This document shows positions 6,575 to 14,391 of a stretch of DNA of 46,864 nt, piece after piece; within the stretch, counting starts at the first letter, position 1, and each line of letters opens with the position of its first letter. The stretch covers positions 74,561 through 121,424 of the forward strand of contig PLLJ01000021.1 in the NCBI GenBank assembly GCA_003140935.1. The letters are read 5' to 3'. Origin of the DNA: Candidatus Omnitrophota bacterium (GTDB lineage: Bacteria > Omnitrophota > Omnitrophia > Omnitrophales > Aquincolibacteriaceae). The position numbers were made by a program, and so were the translations under genes. The notes beneath the pieces are model-generated. The model was not told the DNA's origin, did not search any database, and was given only the letters and a program-made list of their open reading frames with translations.

Positions 6575-7983
6575 CCCCGCCTTTACAAAAAGGTTTCCGG
6601 CGCGTCCTATTTGCCGCTTTTATCATGCTGGCGATTTCTCCGCTGCCTGCGGAGGCGTCCTGGAATTCTTTTTTTGGGAAAATGTTTTCTTTCGGAAAGA
6701 AAAGCCGGGCCGAAGAGGTCCCCTCGGCAACGTTGAGCCTTCAAGAGGTGATCCGGTTCGCGCTGAGGAATAATCTTCTGACCAAGCTGGCCTTGGAACA
6801 GATCCGCGAATCCAAGGCTCAGAGACTTCAGGCGGGCTCGGAGCTTTTGCCTCATGTGGAAGCCAGCCTTTCAGAAAACCGGGTCGGCCGTCTGAACCTT
6901 GCGACCTTTGGTTTTAAAAATCAGCCCCTGATCGGCCCTTTCGATGTGTTTGATGCGCGGTTCCGCCTGACACAGACGGTCTTTGATCTGAGCGCTCTGG
7001 CGCGTTTTCAGGCCGGGAATGCCACGGTCAAGGTCAAGCAATACGAAGAGGAATTTGCCAGGCAAAAAGTGATCCTTGAAGCCTCTTTGACTTATCTGGC
7101 CGCCCTCCAGAGCCGGGGAAGATTTAAGGCCGCGGAAGCGAATGTCCAACTTGCCGAGCGTCTTTTGAAACAAGCGGACCACCAACATGAGGCCCAGGTC
7201 GCGACCGGGGTGGATGTCGCCCGGGCCACCACACGGAACGCGGAGGAAACATTCCAGCTTGAACAAGTCCGCATGGAACTTACCGAATCTTACTTGCAGG
7301 TCCAGCGGGTGGCAGGCCTTCCTTATGAAGATCACCTGGGTTTAATGGATTCGCTTTCTTATTTTGAAGAACCGGAGATGTCCGTCGAGGAAGCTCTGGA
7401 CCTTGCCGAGGAGCAGCGTCTCGAAATGAGGATCCTGAACGACAGTATCCGGGCGGAAAACTATCTCCTCAGGGCCGCCAAAGCCGAGATGCTTCCCAAG
7501 ATCGCGTTGAATGGTGATTATGGTCTGAGCGGTAACGGTCCGAAACGAAACGACCGCGGAACGGGGCAGATCATGATTGGCGGCACCATGCCGCTTTTCG
7601 AAGGGGGACAGATCTGGGGTAAGATCAAGGAAGCTTCGAGCCGGAAACGACAGCTCGAACAAAGGTTGGAGGACCTCAAACGGCAGATCGAGGAAGATGT
7701 CCGCCTGGCCTTATTGAGGATCAAGACCGAAAGACAGCAGGTCGGGACCGCAAGATCGATCCTGGGACTGGCCTCCCGGGAATTAAAAATGGCACAAGAC
7801 AGATTCGGGTCGGGTCTTGGAGATAATGTGGAAGTGGTGACCGCCCAGACAACGCTTGCACGTGCCCGCGATACGTATGTTTCCGCGCTGACCCAATACC
7901 ATGTTGCGCGCCTCAATTTACATTTCGCTCTGGGTCAAACCGGGTCTTTTTATCTCAAAAATACGGATCAAGAAAAGGAGTAA
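6571..7983 (+). CDS. TolC-family outer-membrane efflux protein
   Basis: The 470-residue protein begins with a signal peptide (basic RR, then VLFAAFIMLAISPLPAEA) and carries two outer-membrane efflux repeats rich in long helices, for example SLQEVIRFALRNNLL and GDNVEVVTAQTTLARARDTY. TolC-type trimers form the outer-membrane channel of tripartite pumps. Its ATG overlaps the marR stop codon (ATGA), indicating translational coupling. The membrane-fusion and inner-membrane transporter genes follow directly, so this channel probably serves that pump. Residues 30-50 include a short basic linker (GKKSRAEE) before the first helical repeat. Confidence 0.9.
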   Translation: MTPPLQKGFRRVLFAAFIMLAISPLPAEASWNSFFGKMFSFGKKSRAEEVPSATLSLQEVIRFALRNNLLTKLALEQIRESKAQRLQAGSELLPHVEASLSENRVGRLNLATFGFKNQPLIGPFDVFDARFRLTQTVFDLSALARFQAGNATVKVKQYEEEFARQKVILEASLTYLAALQSRGRFKAAEANVQLAERLLKQADHQHEAQVATGVDVARATTRNAEETFQLEQVRMELTESYLQVQRVAGLPYEDHLGLMDSLSYFEEPEMSVEEALDLAEEQRLEMRILNDSIRAENYLLRAAKAEMLPKIALNGDYGLSGNGPKRNDRGTGQIMIGGTMPLFEGGQIWGKIKEASSRKRQLEQRLEDLKRQIEEDVRLALLRIKTERQQVGTARSILGLASRELKMAQDRFGSGLGDNVEVVTAQTTLARARDTYVSALTQYHVARLNLHFALGQTGSFYLKNTDQEKE

Positions 7984-7989
7984 GTCTCC

Positions 7990-8901
7990 ATGTTGAACTT
8001 CTTCAGAAAATTAAAGGGTATGAATCGGGCTGAATTCAAAAAAAGGCTTTATGCGGAGGATCCCACCTTCCGGGTCGTGACGGCATGTGCCGGAGGATTG
8101 CTTCTCATTCTAGTGCTTTGGTTCATTCATCAGAGTCTGTGTTACGTGTCGACGGACGACGCCTTTATCGAAGGGCACGTAGTTCCCATCAGCCCGAAGG
8201 TCTCGGCGCATGCGACGAAGGTTCTGGTAGATGATAATCAAGAAGTGAAGGCCGGGGACCTGTTGATCGAGCTGGACCCGAATGACTATGCGGTCAAGGA
8301 TCAAATAGAGAAGGCGGGATTGCAAGGCGCGGCAGCCGAAGCGGAAACGGCGCATACCGATGTTGTGCGTTATAAAAAACTCAATGCCGAGGACGAAGTT
8401 TCCAAGCAACAGCTTGATATGGCCGTGCTCCGCACCCAGGTCGCCGATGCCAAGGTCGCTTCGGCGAAGGCGCATGTGGAACAGGCGGACCTGAATCTTT
8501 CTTATACCAAGATCTATGCGCCGATCGACGGTCATGTGACCAAGAAAAGCGTGGAGATCGGCCAGCTGGTCCAGGTCGGGCAACCGCTCTTTGCGATCGT
8601 TTCCAAGGAAAAATGGGTGATCGCAAATTTTAAAGAAACACAATTGACCTCGATGCGTTCCGGACAAAAGGTCGCGATCAGGGTCGATACTTACCCGCAC
8701 AAGGTCTTTAAAGGACATGTCGATAGTCTCCAGCGGGGAACCGGTGCCCGCTTTAGTTTGTTCCCGCCAGAAAACGCGACGGGAAATTACGTGAAGGTGG
8801 TCCAGCGCGTGCCGGTCAAGATCGTTTTTGAGGAAGCCCCGGACAAAAAATACCCTCTGGCGTTAGGCATGTCCGCCGTTCCGGAAGTGAAGGTCCACTA
8901 A
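7990..8901 (+). CDS. emrA: EmrA/HlyD-type membrane fusion protein
   Basis: The 303-residue periplasmic adaptor has one N-terminal membrane anchor (VVTACAGGLLLILVLWFIH, about 29-47). Then come the biotinyl-lipoyl-like half (STDDAFIEGHVVPISPKVSA), a short alpha-hairpin, the second half (LSYTKIYAPIDGHVTKKSVE) and a beta-barrel domain. STDDAFIEG is characteristic of EmrA-type partners of DHA2 transporters. AAGGAG before ATG 7990 overlaps the end of the tolC-like gene. The emrB-type gene begins 2 bases after its stop. The coiled hairpin is shorter than in E. coli EmrA, so the protein is smaller than usual. Confidence 0.9.
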   Translation: MLNFFRKLKGMNRAEFKKRLYAEDPTFRVVTACAGGLLLILVLWFIHQSLCYVSTDDAFIEGHVVPISPKVSAHATKVLVDDNQEVKAGDLLIELDPNDYAVKDQIEKAGLQGAAAEAETAHTDVVRYKKLNAEDEVSKQQLDMAVLRTQVADAKVASAKAHVEQADLNLSYTKIYAPIDGHVTKKSVEIGQLVQVGQPLFAIVSKEKWVIANFKETQLTSMRSGQKVAIRVDTYPHKVFKGHVDSLQRGTGARFSLFPPENATGNYVKVVQRVPVKIVFEEAPDKKYPLALGMSAVPEVKVH

Positions 8902-8903
8902 CC

Positions 8904-10511
8904 GTGGCGCAGGACCCCCAAGAAAAAAAACATGTTCACGGTCCTCCCTTGCCGACAGCGGGTGAATGGCACCCCAGACATAGTCCGTGGATCATTGCCT
9001 TCTCCGTGATGCTGGCGACCTTTATGGAAGTTCTGGACACTTCCGTGGCCAATGTTTCTCTGCCGCATATCGCAGGAAATCTCTCGGCCAGCAATCAGGA
9101 AGCCACGTGGGTCCTGACCAGTTATCTGGTGTCGAACGCCATTATCCTCCCCGCCGCGGCATGGTTCGGCGGGTTCTTCGGCCGCAAACGGTTCCTCATA
9201 AGTTGCATCATGATCTTTACTGTTTCTTCGGCACTCTGCGGTCTGGCGAACAGTTTGGGATTTCTTATCTTTGCGCGGATTGTTCAGGGTCTCGGCGGCG
9301 GCGCGCTGCAACCCATCGCCCAAGCCGTGCTGCTTGAAAGTTTTCCGAAAGAAAAACGCGGTCAGGCCATGGCGGTCTTTGCCCTGGGCGTGATCGTGGC
9401 GCCGATCGTCGGCCCCACGGTCGGGGGATGGATCACGGACAATTATTCCTGGCGATGGATCTTTTTGATCAATCTTCCGATCGGGATCTGGGCCGTGTCC
9501 ATGGTGAAAGCGTTCGTTGAAGACCCGCCTTATATCAAAAAGAACAGGGCGCTCTCCATCGATTATATCGGGTTCACCCTGATGGCCCTTGGGTTAGGGC
9601 TGCTTCAGGTGGTGCTGGATAAAGGCCAGGAGGTGGACTGGTTTTCCGCGAACTGGATCCGTTGGTCCAGCGCCGTGGTCGTGATTTCACTGGTCGCTTT
9701 TGTTCTTCGGGAATTGCGGACGGACCACCCGGTCGTGGACCTGCGTATCTTAAAAGACCGGAATTTTGCGATCGGGGTCGGCATCGTGACCGTGATCGGC
9801 GCCGTCCTTTACAGTACCACGGCGCTTTTGCCGCTCTTCTTACAAAGCTTGATGGGTTATTCGGCGTACTTAAGCGGACTGGCGCTCAGCCCGCGTGGGA
9901 TCGGAGCTTTTTGTACAGCGATCGTGGTGGGTCGTATGATCGGAGCCGTGGATGCGCGGATCCTTGTGGCCGGGGGCCTTGGATTTTTAGGCCTGACTTG
10001 TTTTGCCTTGGGGAATATTAATTTACAGATCGGCATGTCGAACGTCGTGTGGCCCATTGTCGGAACCGGGATCGGGATCAGTGCTATTTTTGTTCCTTTG
10101 ACCACGCTTACGGTGGGGACTTTGCACAAAGAGGAGATGGGCAATGCCACCGGGCTTTTTAATCTCATGCGTAATATCGGCGGTGGTGCAGGCATTGCGC
10201 TTACGACTACCATGCTCGCGCGGATGAGTCAGGCCCATCAGGCGATTTTAGTCGGGCACCTGACGCCTTACGATCCGTCCTATCAGGTCGCTTTTCAGAA
10301 GATCCAGGGCTTTTTGGCCCATGCTGGAGGCGGGCTAACAGATCCTTTAACTTACGGACTGATCTATCAGGAACTTGTCCGTCAATCGACCCTCATGGCT
10401 TTTGTGGATACTTTCCATATCGTGGGAGTTGCTTCCCTTGCTATCATTCCCGCCGTTTTTCTGTTTAAAAAGGTACGCCCCAAGGGGGATGCCGTGCTTG
10501 CGAGCCATTGA
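8904..10511 (+). CDS. emrB: EmrB/QacA-type MFS multidrug transporter (DHA2, 14 TM)
   Basis: The 535-residue transporter has 14 predicted spans. DHA2 signatures are visible: FMEVLDTSVANVSLPHIAG in TM1 with the conserved Asp, GRKRFLI in the 2-3 loop, QGLGGGALQPIAQA in TM4 and motif C (PIVGPTVGGWITDNYSWRW) in TM5. It exports lipophilic compounds in exchange for protons, together with the preceding adaptor and outer-membrane channel. A GTG start at 8904 lies two bases after the emrA stop. Its 3' end is followed by copy C of the repeated hairpin element and a terminator, so the operon probably ends here. The substrate is unknown; the neighbouring polyketide synthase product is one possibility. Confidence 0.9.
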   Translation: MAQDPQEKKHVHGPPLPTAGEWHPRHSPWIIAFSVMLATFMEVLDTSVANVSLPHIAGNLSASNQEATWVLTSYLVSNAIILPAAAWFGGFFGRKRFLISCIMIFTVSSALCGLANSLGFLIFARIVQGLGGGALQPIAQAVLLESFPKEKRGQAMAVFALGVIVAPIVGPTVGGWITDNYSWRWIFLINLPIGIWAVSMVKAFVEDPPYIKKNRALSIDYIGFTLMALGLGLLQVVLDKGQEVDWFSANWIRWSSAVVVISLVAFVLRELRTDHPVVDLRILKDRNFAIGVGIVTVIGAVLYSTTALLPLFLQSLMGYSAYLSGLALSPRGIGAFCTAIVVGRMIGAVDARILVAGGLGFLGLTCFALGNINLQIGMSNVVWPIVGTGIGISAIFVPLTTLTVGTLHKEEMGNATGLFNLMRNIGGGAGIALTTTMLARMSQAHQAILVGHLTPYDPSYQVAFQKIQGFLAHAGGGLTDPLTYGLIYQELVRQSTLMAFVDTFHIVGVASLAIIPAVFLFKKVRPKGDAVLASH

Positions 10512-10529
10512 TCTAAAATCCTTTCATCT

Positions 10530-10630
10530 CATCAAGATCTTAAGAATTTCCACCTCCCCCGGGGGCAAAAGCCAGTTGCGAAAGTTCCCCGGGTGGGGAA
10601 GCGCATTTTGAAATCTCATGCGTTTTTTTT
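10530..10630 (+). repeat. Structured repeat, copy C (two hairpins plus terminator)
   Basis: Hairpin 1 pairs ACCTC (10552-10556) with GGGGG (10561-10565) using a G-T wobble. The exact core GCCAGTTGCGAAAG is at 10571-10584. Hairpin 2 is perfect: TTCCCC (10585-10590), loop GGGT, GGGGAA (10595-10600). The terminator differs in sequence from copies A and B, so structure is kept while bases change. Similarity to copy A also extends upstream through ATCAAGATCTTAAG. The T-tract is only on the plus strand, which fixes the orientation of the element. Confidence 0.7.
10599..10630 (+). terminator. Intrinsic terminator of copy C
   Basis: AAGCGCAT (10599-10606) pairs with ATGCGTTT (10618-10625), one G-T wobble, followed by a run of T. 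It works on the plus strand only and would end the marR-tolC-emrAB transcript. Confidence 0.7.
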
Positions 10631-10640
10631 GAGAGGCGGG

Positions 10641-10646
10641 TATAAT
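10641..10646 (+). promoter_or_regulatory. Candidate -10 box of the dlt-like operon
   Basis: A perfect TATAAT lies 33 bases before ATG 10679, directly downstream of the copy C terminator. No good -35 is found 16-18 bases upstream, so the call is tentative. GGAGGAGGGG provides a strong ribosome binding site. Confidence 0.4.
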
Positions 10647-10678
10647 GCCCTATTATTTATCGATGGAGGAGGGGTGAG

Positions 10679-10972
10679 ATGCCAGGTGAGGAACGGATCA
10701 AAGACGAAGTCAAAGAGAGAATAAAAGCGGAAGTTAAAAAGGCCGAGATATTAAATTTTGCCCTCGAGCGCGGCTCCAAATGGTATGAGCGAGCGGCGGT
10801 CATCAGTGTTCTGGTATTGAATTCTTTCCTTCCCTTAAGACTTGGCCTTAAATTATGTTATTGGACGACCTGCCTACTGGCCAAAAATCCACGGCACCGG
10901 GTCGCGGTGGATGCCGTGAAAAGGGTCAAGGACCAAGAGAGCGGGATCCAGGGGAGGGGCGAACATGCTTGA
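10679..10972 (+). CDS. Small membrane-associated hypothetical protein
   Basis: The 97-residue protein begins with a highly charged helix (EERIKDEVKERIKAEVKKAE). A hydrophobic hairpin follows (AAVISVLVLNSFLPLRLGL, about 41-59, then CYWTTCLLA), and the tail is basic. GGAGGAGGGG lies just before ATG 10679. Its end overlaps the start of the PP-loop gene by 8 bases, so the two are translationally coupled. I do not recognise it. As the first gene of the dlt-like operon it might anchor soluble enzymes at the membrane; that is inference from charge and position only. Confidence 0.6.
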   Translation: MPGEERIKDEVKERIKAEVKKAEILNFALERGSKWYERAAVISVLVLNSFLPLRLGLKLCYWTTCLLAKNPRHRVAVDAVKRVKDQESGIQGRGEHA

Positions 10973-11813
10973 AAAGGCGGCTATCATGTACTCCGGCGGC
11001 GTGGATTCCACCGTAGTGGCCAGCAAGGTGGCCGGGGAGGCAAAGCGCGTTTATCTGATCACGTGTTTGTCGCACTGTCATCTGCTGCCCAAGGACACTC
11101 TTGGGACTCCGGAACATATGGTTCCGCGGATCGCTTGGCTCAGGGAGAAATATCCTCAAACAGAATTTATTCATGTCCTTCTTCACACAAAAAAATTACA
11201 GGAATTTTTCTGGAATAGATTTGTGATCCAGGACCTGCTGACCGTCGGTTTATGGAGAAATCTTCCGTGCTCCTGTTGTTCCCCGGCTAATTTTGGAAGC
11301 GTTTTGGTGTATTGCCTCAAGAACAAGATCGGAGATCTGTTCTGGGGAGGCAACGTGATGATGGCAGGTTTCCCTTATCAGCATCCGGCTTGCGTGGAAC
11401 AATTGACGGCGTTTTCCCGGTCGTACGGGGTCCAATTCCATTCGCCCGTTCTATGGCACCAGAATGAGGATGTCATGCTCCTCTACCAGTTCGAAAATTT
11501 CAGGAACAACCCGGCCCTTCAGAACAACATCCGTTGGGGGGAGACCACGACCCAGGAAGCCAACGCGTTGGGGATAGAGAAAGGCGATATAAAATTCGAT
11601 TTCGAGAAAAAAAACAGGGAACAGATCACATGCAAGCAAGATACCTTTGTGACGTATTCCCAGTTTTTCTTCTTTTATCGCTTTTTTGGATTTAAAAAGA
11701 TGGAAGATGCAATGTTAAAGCTTTTAATGAACCAGGCGAAAAGGCTTAAGAAGATCATCGATTCGCATATGAAGGATGGGAAATATGCAGACCTTTTTGA
11801 CAGCCATGCCTGA
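10965..11813 (+). CDS. PP-loop (N-type ATP pyrophosphatase) family protein
   Basis: The 282-residue protein starts with the PP-loop YSGGVDST (9-16), which binds ATP to adenylate a carboxyl, amide or carbonyl group. A cysteine cluster, PCSCC (101-105), follows. The family includes ExsB/QueC, asparagine synthetase-type amidotransferases, GMP synthetase and thiouridylases. The sequence is not a clear member of any of these. It lacks a glutaminase domain, so ammonia or another nucleophile would come from elsewhere. Located beside an acyl carrier protein and an adenylation enzyme, it may form an amide or thioamide on a small metabolite. AGGGGAGGGG precedes the start. The cysteines could bind metal or carry sulfur. 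Confidence 0.7.
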   Translation: MLEKAAIMYSGGVDSTVVASKVAGEAKRVYLITCLSHCHLLPKDTLGTPEHMVPRIAWLREKYPQTEFIHVLLHTKKLQEFFWNRFVIQDLLTVGLWRNLPCSCCSPANFGSVLVYCLKNKIGDLFWGGNVMMAGFPYQHPACVEQLTAFSRSYGVQFHSPVLWHQNEDVMLLYQFENFRNNPALQNNIRWGETTTQEANALGIEKGDIKFDFEKKNREQITCKQDTFVTYSQFFFFYRFFGFKKMEDAMLKLLMNQAKRLKKIIDSHMKDGKYADLFDSHA

Positions 11814-11885
11814 AGCGCTTTTCTCCGGAAAGAGAACCTTCAAGGTCCGGGCCAGAGCGCATAAGACTATTCACAGGGCGACTAC

Positions 11886-12146
11886 GTGGAAAATACGATA
11901 AGAACGAGGGCTCGCGAACTTTTGGCGCAGAATTTCCAAAGCAAAGCGCATCTGATCAACAAGCTTCCGGAGAACGCAAATTTTATTCAGGCGAATCTTT
12001 TTGATTCGTTCGAATTCATCAAGGTGATCGCCGTTTTAGAGAAGGAATTCACGGTGACGATCGATGTGGCCGACCTTGCCAATGACAGGATCAGCACCTT
12101 CGAAAAGATAGAACAATTTGTGATCTCAAAGAGGCCGGTGAAATGA
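11886..12146 (+). CDS. Acyl carrier protein
   Basis: The 86-residue helical protein has the phosphopantetheine attachment site DSFEFIKVIAVLEKEF with Ser41. It is a stand-alone carrier. A GTG start at 11886 is used, preceded only by a weak AGGG. The next gene, an adenylation enzyme, overlaps its stop by 4 bases, so the enzyme most likely loads its product onto this carrier, as DltA loads DltC. The motif is DSFEF rather than DSLDL as in fatty-acid ACP, which fits a specialised role. It lies 72 bases after the PP-loop gene. Confidence 0.85.
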   Translation: MENTIRTRARELLAQNFQSKAHLINKLPENANFIQANLFDSFEFIKVIAVLEKEFTVTIDVADLANDRISTFEKIEQFVISKRPVK

Positions 12147-14389
12147 ATCTCTCTTCTTTGTTAGAGGGGGCTGAGGCCCGGCAGAAGTTCTTAACGGATC
12201 TGAGGAGCCACAAAAGTTATACTTACGCCGATCTGCGTCAAGCGAGCCAGAGTCTGGTCCGCTTCCTTGAAAAGAAATCGATCGGCCCCGGCGCAAAGAT
12301 CGTTTATTTCACCATTAATTCCGCGTTCTTCTTCCCCCTGTTATTGGCCTGCGCCTCCAGGAGGGCGGCCCTTGTTCCGTTGGGTCCCAGAATGCATATC
12401 GATGAGTTGCGGCACATCGTAAAACAATTATCCCCCGAGATCATTTTCTTTGATGAAGAATGGCTCCCCCTCGTCGGAAATTTTGAGAATTCCGAAAAGA
12501 TCCAGGTCCGTAGCCAGGACATGCTTTGTTTGGCCCACTTAGAAGATGGGTTTCAAGAAGCAGGCCCTCTCGCTTGCGAGGAAGGGGACGGGAAAGCGGC
12601 TCTTATTATTTACACCTCCGGGACAACGGCCAATAGCAAGGGGATCGCTCTTTCTCATAAAAATCTCACCGTCATGGCAAGGGCCTTCTCGTGTTTTTAC
12701 GGTTTTCGGCAAGGCCAAAAATTTCTGTCCATGCTTCCCTTTTACCATATCAATGCGCCCATGATCACGGGGCTTGCATGCATGAGTGCGGGAGCGCATG
12801 TTTTTCTTACGGAGGTCTTCGGATTTTCCGTAGCCAAAAGCATTTGGGACATCGTTGAGCAGGAGAAGATCCAGGTTCTCAGCATCACCCCGTCGATCAT
12901 GGCTTCCCTGAATGAGATGTATCCGGCCGGAACGACAAAAGATATTTCTTCGGTCGAGTATGCGCTGGTCGGTACCGCTTACTTGAAAGAGTCTCTCTGG
13001 AGGGAATTCGAGGCGCGGTTCCATATTCCTTGTTTTCAAGGATACGGGCTCACGGAAACGACCACTTGGGCTGTGATGACTCCCAGGGATGAACGGAAGC
13101 GTTACGATTCTGCGGGTATTCCTGTGGCGTGCGAGGTGCGTATCGATCCCTCCGGTCTGATATCCGCGGAGGGGGCGCCGGAAGGGAGCGGGGAAGTCCT
13201 GATCCGGGGAGATATCATCATGAAAGGCTATTGGGGTAATCCCGAGGCTACCAAAGCAGTGCTTGTGGATGGCTGGCTTAAAACAGGCGATATCGGGTTC
13301 ATGGATAAGGACGGGCAACTTGTGATCACCGGCAGGATCAAGAATATCATCAAACGCAGAGGGCAGCTTGTTCTTCCTGAGGATATTGATAGCGCGGTCG
13401 GGCGCCATGGCCAGGTGTTGGAATCGTGTTCTTTTGGTATTCCCGATGACATGTTGGGGGAGCGGGTCATCACGGCGTGCGTTTTAAAGGAGAGGACCCC
13501 GGAGATCGAGACCGGTCTGTATGATTTTGTCCGCGGGATCGTTTCTCCGAATAAAATGCCTGATCAATTTGTATTCTTCCGGAGCTTGCCCAAGAATACC
13601 CTCGGCAAGGTCAATCTGAAAAAGCTTAAGGAATATGTGACAGGACAGACTTCGCAGGATCTTTTCGCGATTTTTGATAAAGCCCGCTACAGGAAGGCCA
13701 AGACACCGGACGCAGCAGCTATTCTGAAAATCATTCAGGACTCCTTGATCGATGATATGCCGTTTTGCTTGGTGGGATATTGGGGGGTGGGGCATCGCGA
13801 TCGCGTGGATGAAAATGACAGGGCCGTGCTTGATAACTTGCGCATGCTTGTTGATGAAGTGAATCAGTGTGTCAACAAGCCCTGGGTCAGGCTCAAGCTT
13901 ATTTTGGCGGATATCCATGGCCGGTGCAATCTCGTACCTGAGGCATCGGCCCGGAGTTATTTTGCGGCTATTGCGGAAGAGTGCCGGGGACGCGGTTTTG
14001 AACATATCTATCTGAGTGAGATCTGGGCACAGAACGGGCTTATTCTTGAGGATATTTTGAAGAGAGCAGAGACCCGGGCTTTTAGCAGGCTATGGCAGGA
14101 GTTCCAGCTTAAGGATCAATTTATCGGGCAGGCGAAAAGACATTTACCTCAGGAAGATGCCGAGAGAGCCGCGAGGAGGTATTATGCTGTGGTAATGGCG
14201 GAACATGAAGCCGTCGCGCGGTATGGCTCTGGGGCTGTGTTTTTTACGCATAATGATCTTGAATATGCGGCCGTCAATCCACCCCTTCCGACGATCTATA
14301 TCCATTCCATCAAGCCCGGCGTTTCGGAGAAACCATGGTTTATGGGGAGCGCCTCTGGGGCTTCCGAGGATCCGAAGGGAGGGGCTTAA
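12143..14389 (+). CDS. Adenylation enzyme (AMP-binding) fused to an unrecognised C-terminal domain
   Basis: Residues 1 to about 505 form an ANL-superfamily adenylate-forming enzyme: core A3 YTSGTTANSKG (157-167), GYGLTETT for the A5 region, KTGDIGFMDKDG (A7), GRIKNIIKRRGQ (A8) and the catalytic lysine Lys489 in NTLGKVNL (A10). Such enzymes activate a carboxylate as an adenylate and load it on a thiol, here probably the ACP encoded immediately upstream. Residues about 515-748 are an extra domain I cannot name; it includes VGYWGVGHRDRVDE, LILADIHGRCNLVP, RGFEHIYLSEIW and FFTHNDLEY. Conserved-looking His, Asp and Glu residues suggest an enzyme rather than a linker. The MBOAT gene starts two bases after the stop. 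Confidence 0.85.
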   Translation: MNLSSLLEGAEARQKFLTDLRSHKSYTYADLRQASQSLVRFLEKKSIGPGAKIVYFTINSAFFFPLLLACASRRAALVPLGPRMHIDELRHIVKQLSPEIIFFDEEWLPLVGNFENSEKIQVRSQDMLCLAHLEDGFQEAGPLACEEGDGKAALIIYTSGTTANSKGIALSHKNLTVMARAFSCFYGFRQGQKFLSMLPFYHINAPMITGLACMSAGAHVFLTEVFGFSVAKSIWDIVEQEKIQVLSITPSIMASLNEMYPAGTTKDISSVEYALVGTAYLKESLWREFEARFHIPCFQGYGLTETTTWAVMTPRDERKRYDSAGIPVACEVRIDPSGLISAEGAPEGSGEVLIRGDIIMKGYWGNPEATKAVLVDGWLKTGDIGFMDKDGQLVITGRIKNIIKRRGQLVLPEDIDSAVGRHGQVLESCSFGIPDDMLGERVITACVLKERTPEIETGLYDFVRGIVSPNKMPDQFVFFRSLPKNTLGKVNLKKLKEYVTGQTSQDLFAIFDKARYRKAKTPDAAAILKIIQDSLIDDMPFCLVGYWGVGHRDRVDENDRAVLDNLRMLVDEVNQCVNKPWVRLKLILADIHGRCNLVPEASARSYFAAIAEECRGRGFEHIYLSEIWAQNGLILEDILKRAETRAFSRLWQEFQLKDQFIGQAKRHLPQEDAERAARRYYAVVMAEHEAVARYGSGAVFFTHNDLEYAAVNPPLPTIYIHSIKPGVSEKPWFMGSASGASEDPKGGA

Positions 14390-14391
14390 GT

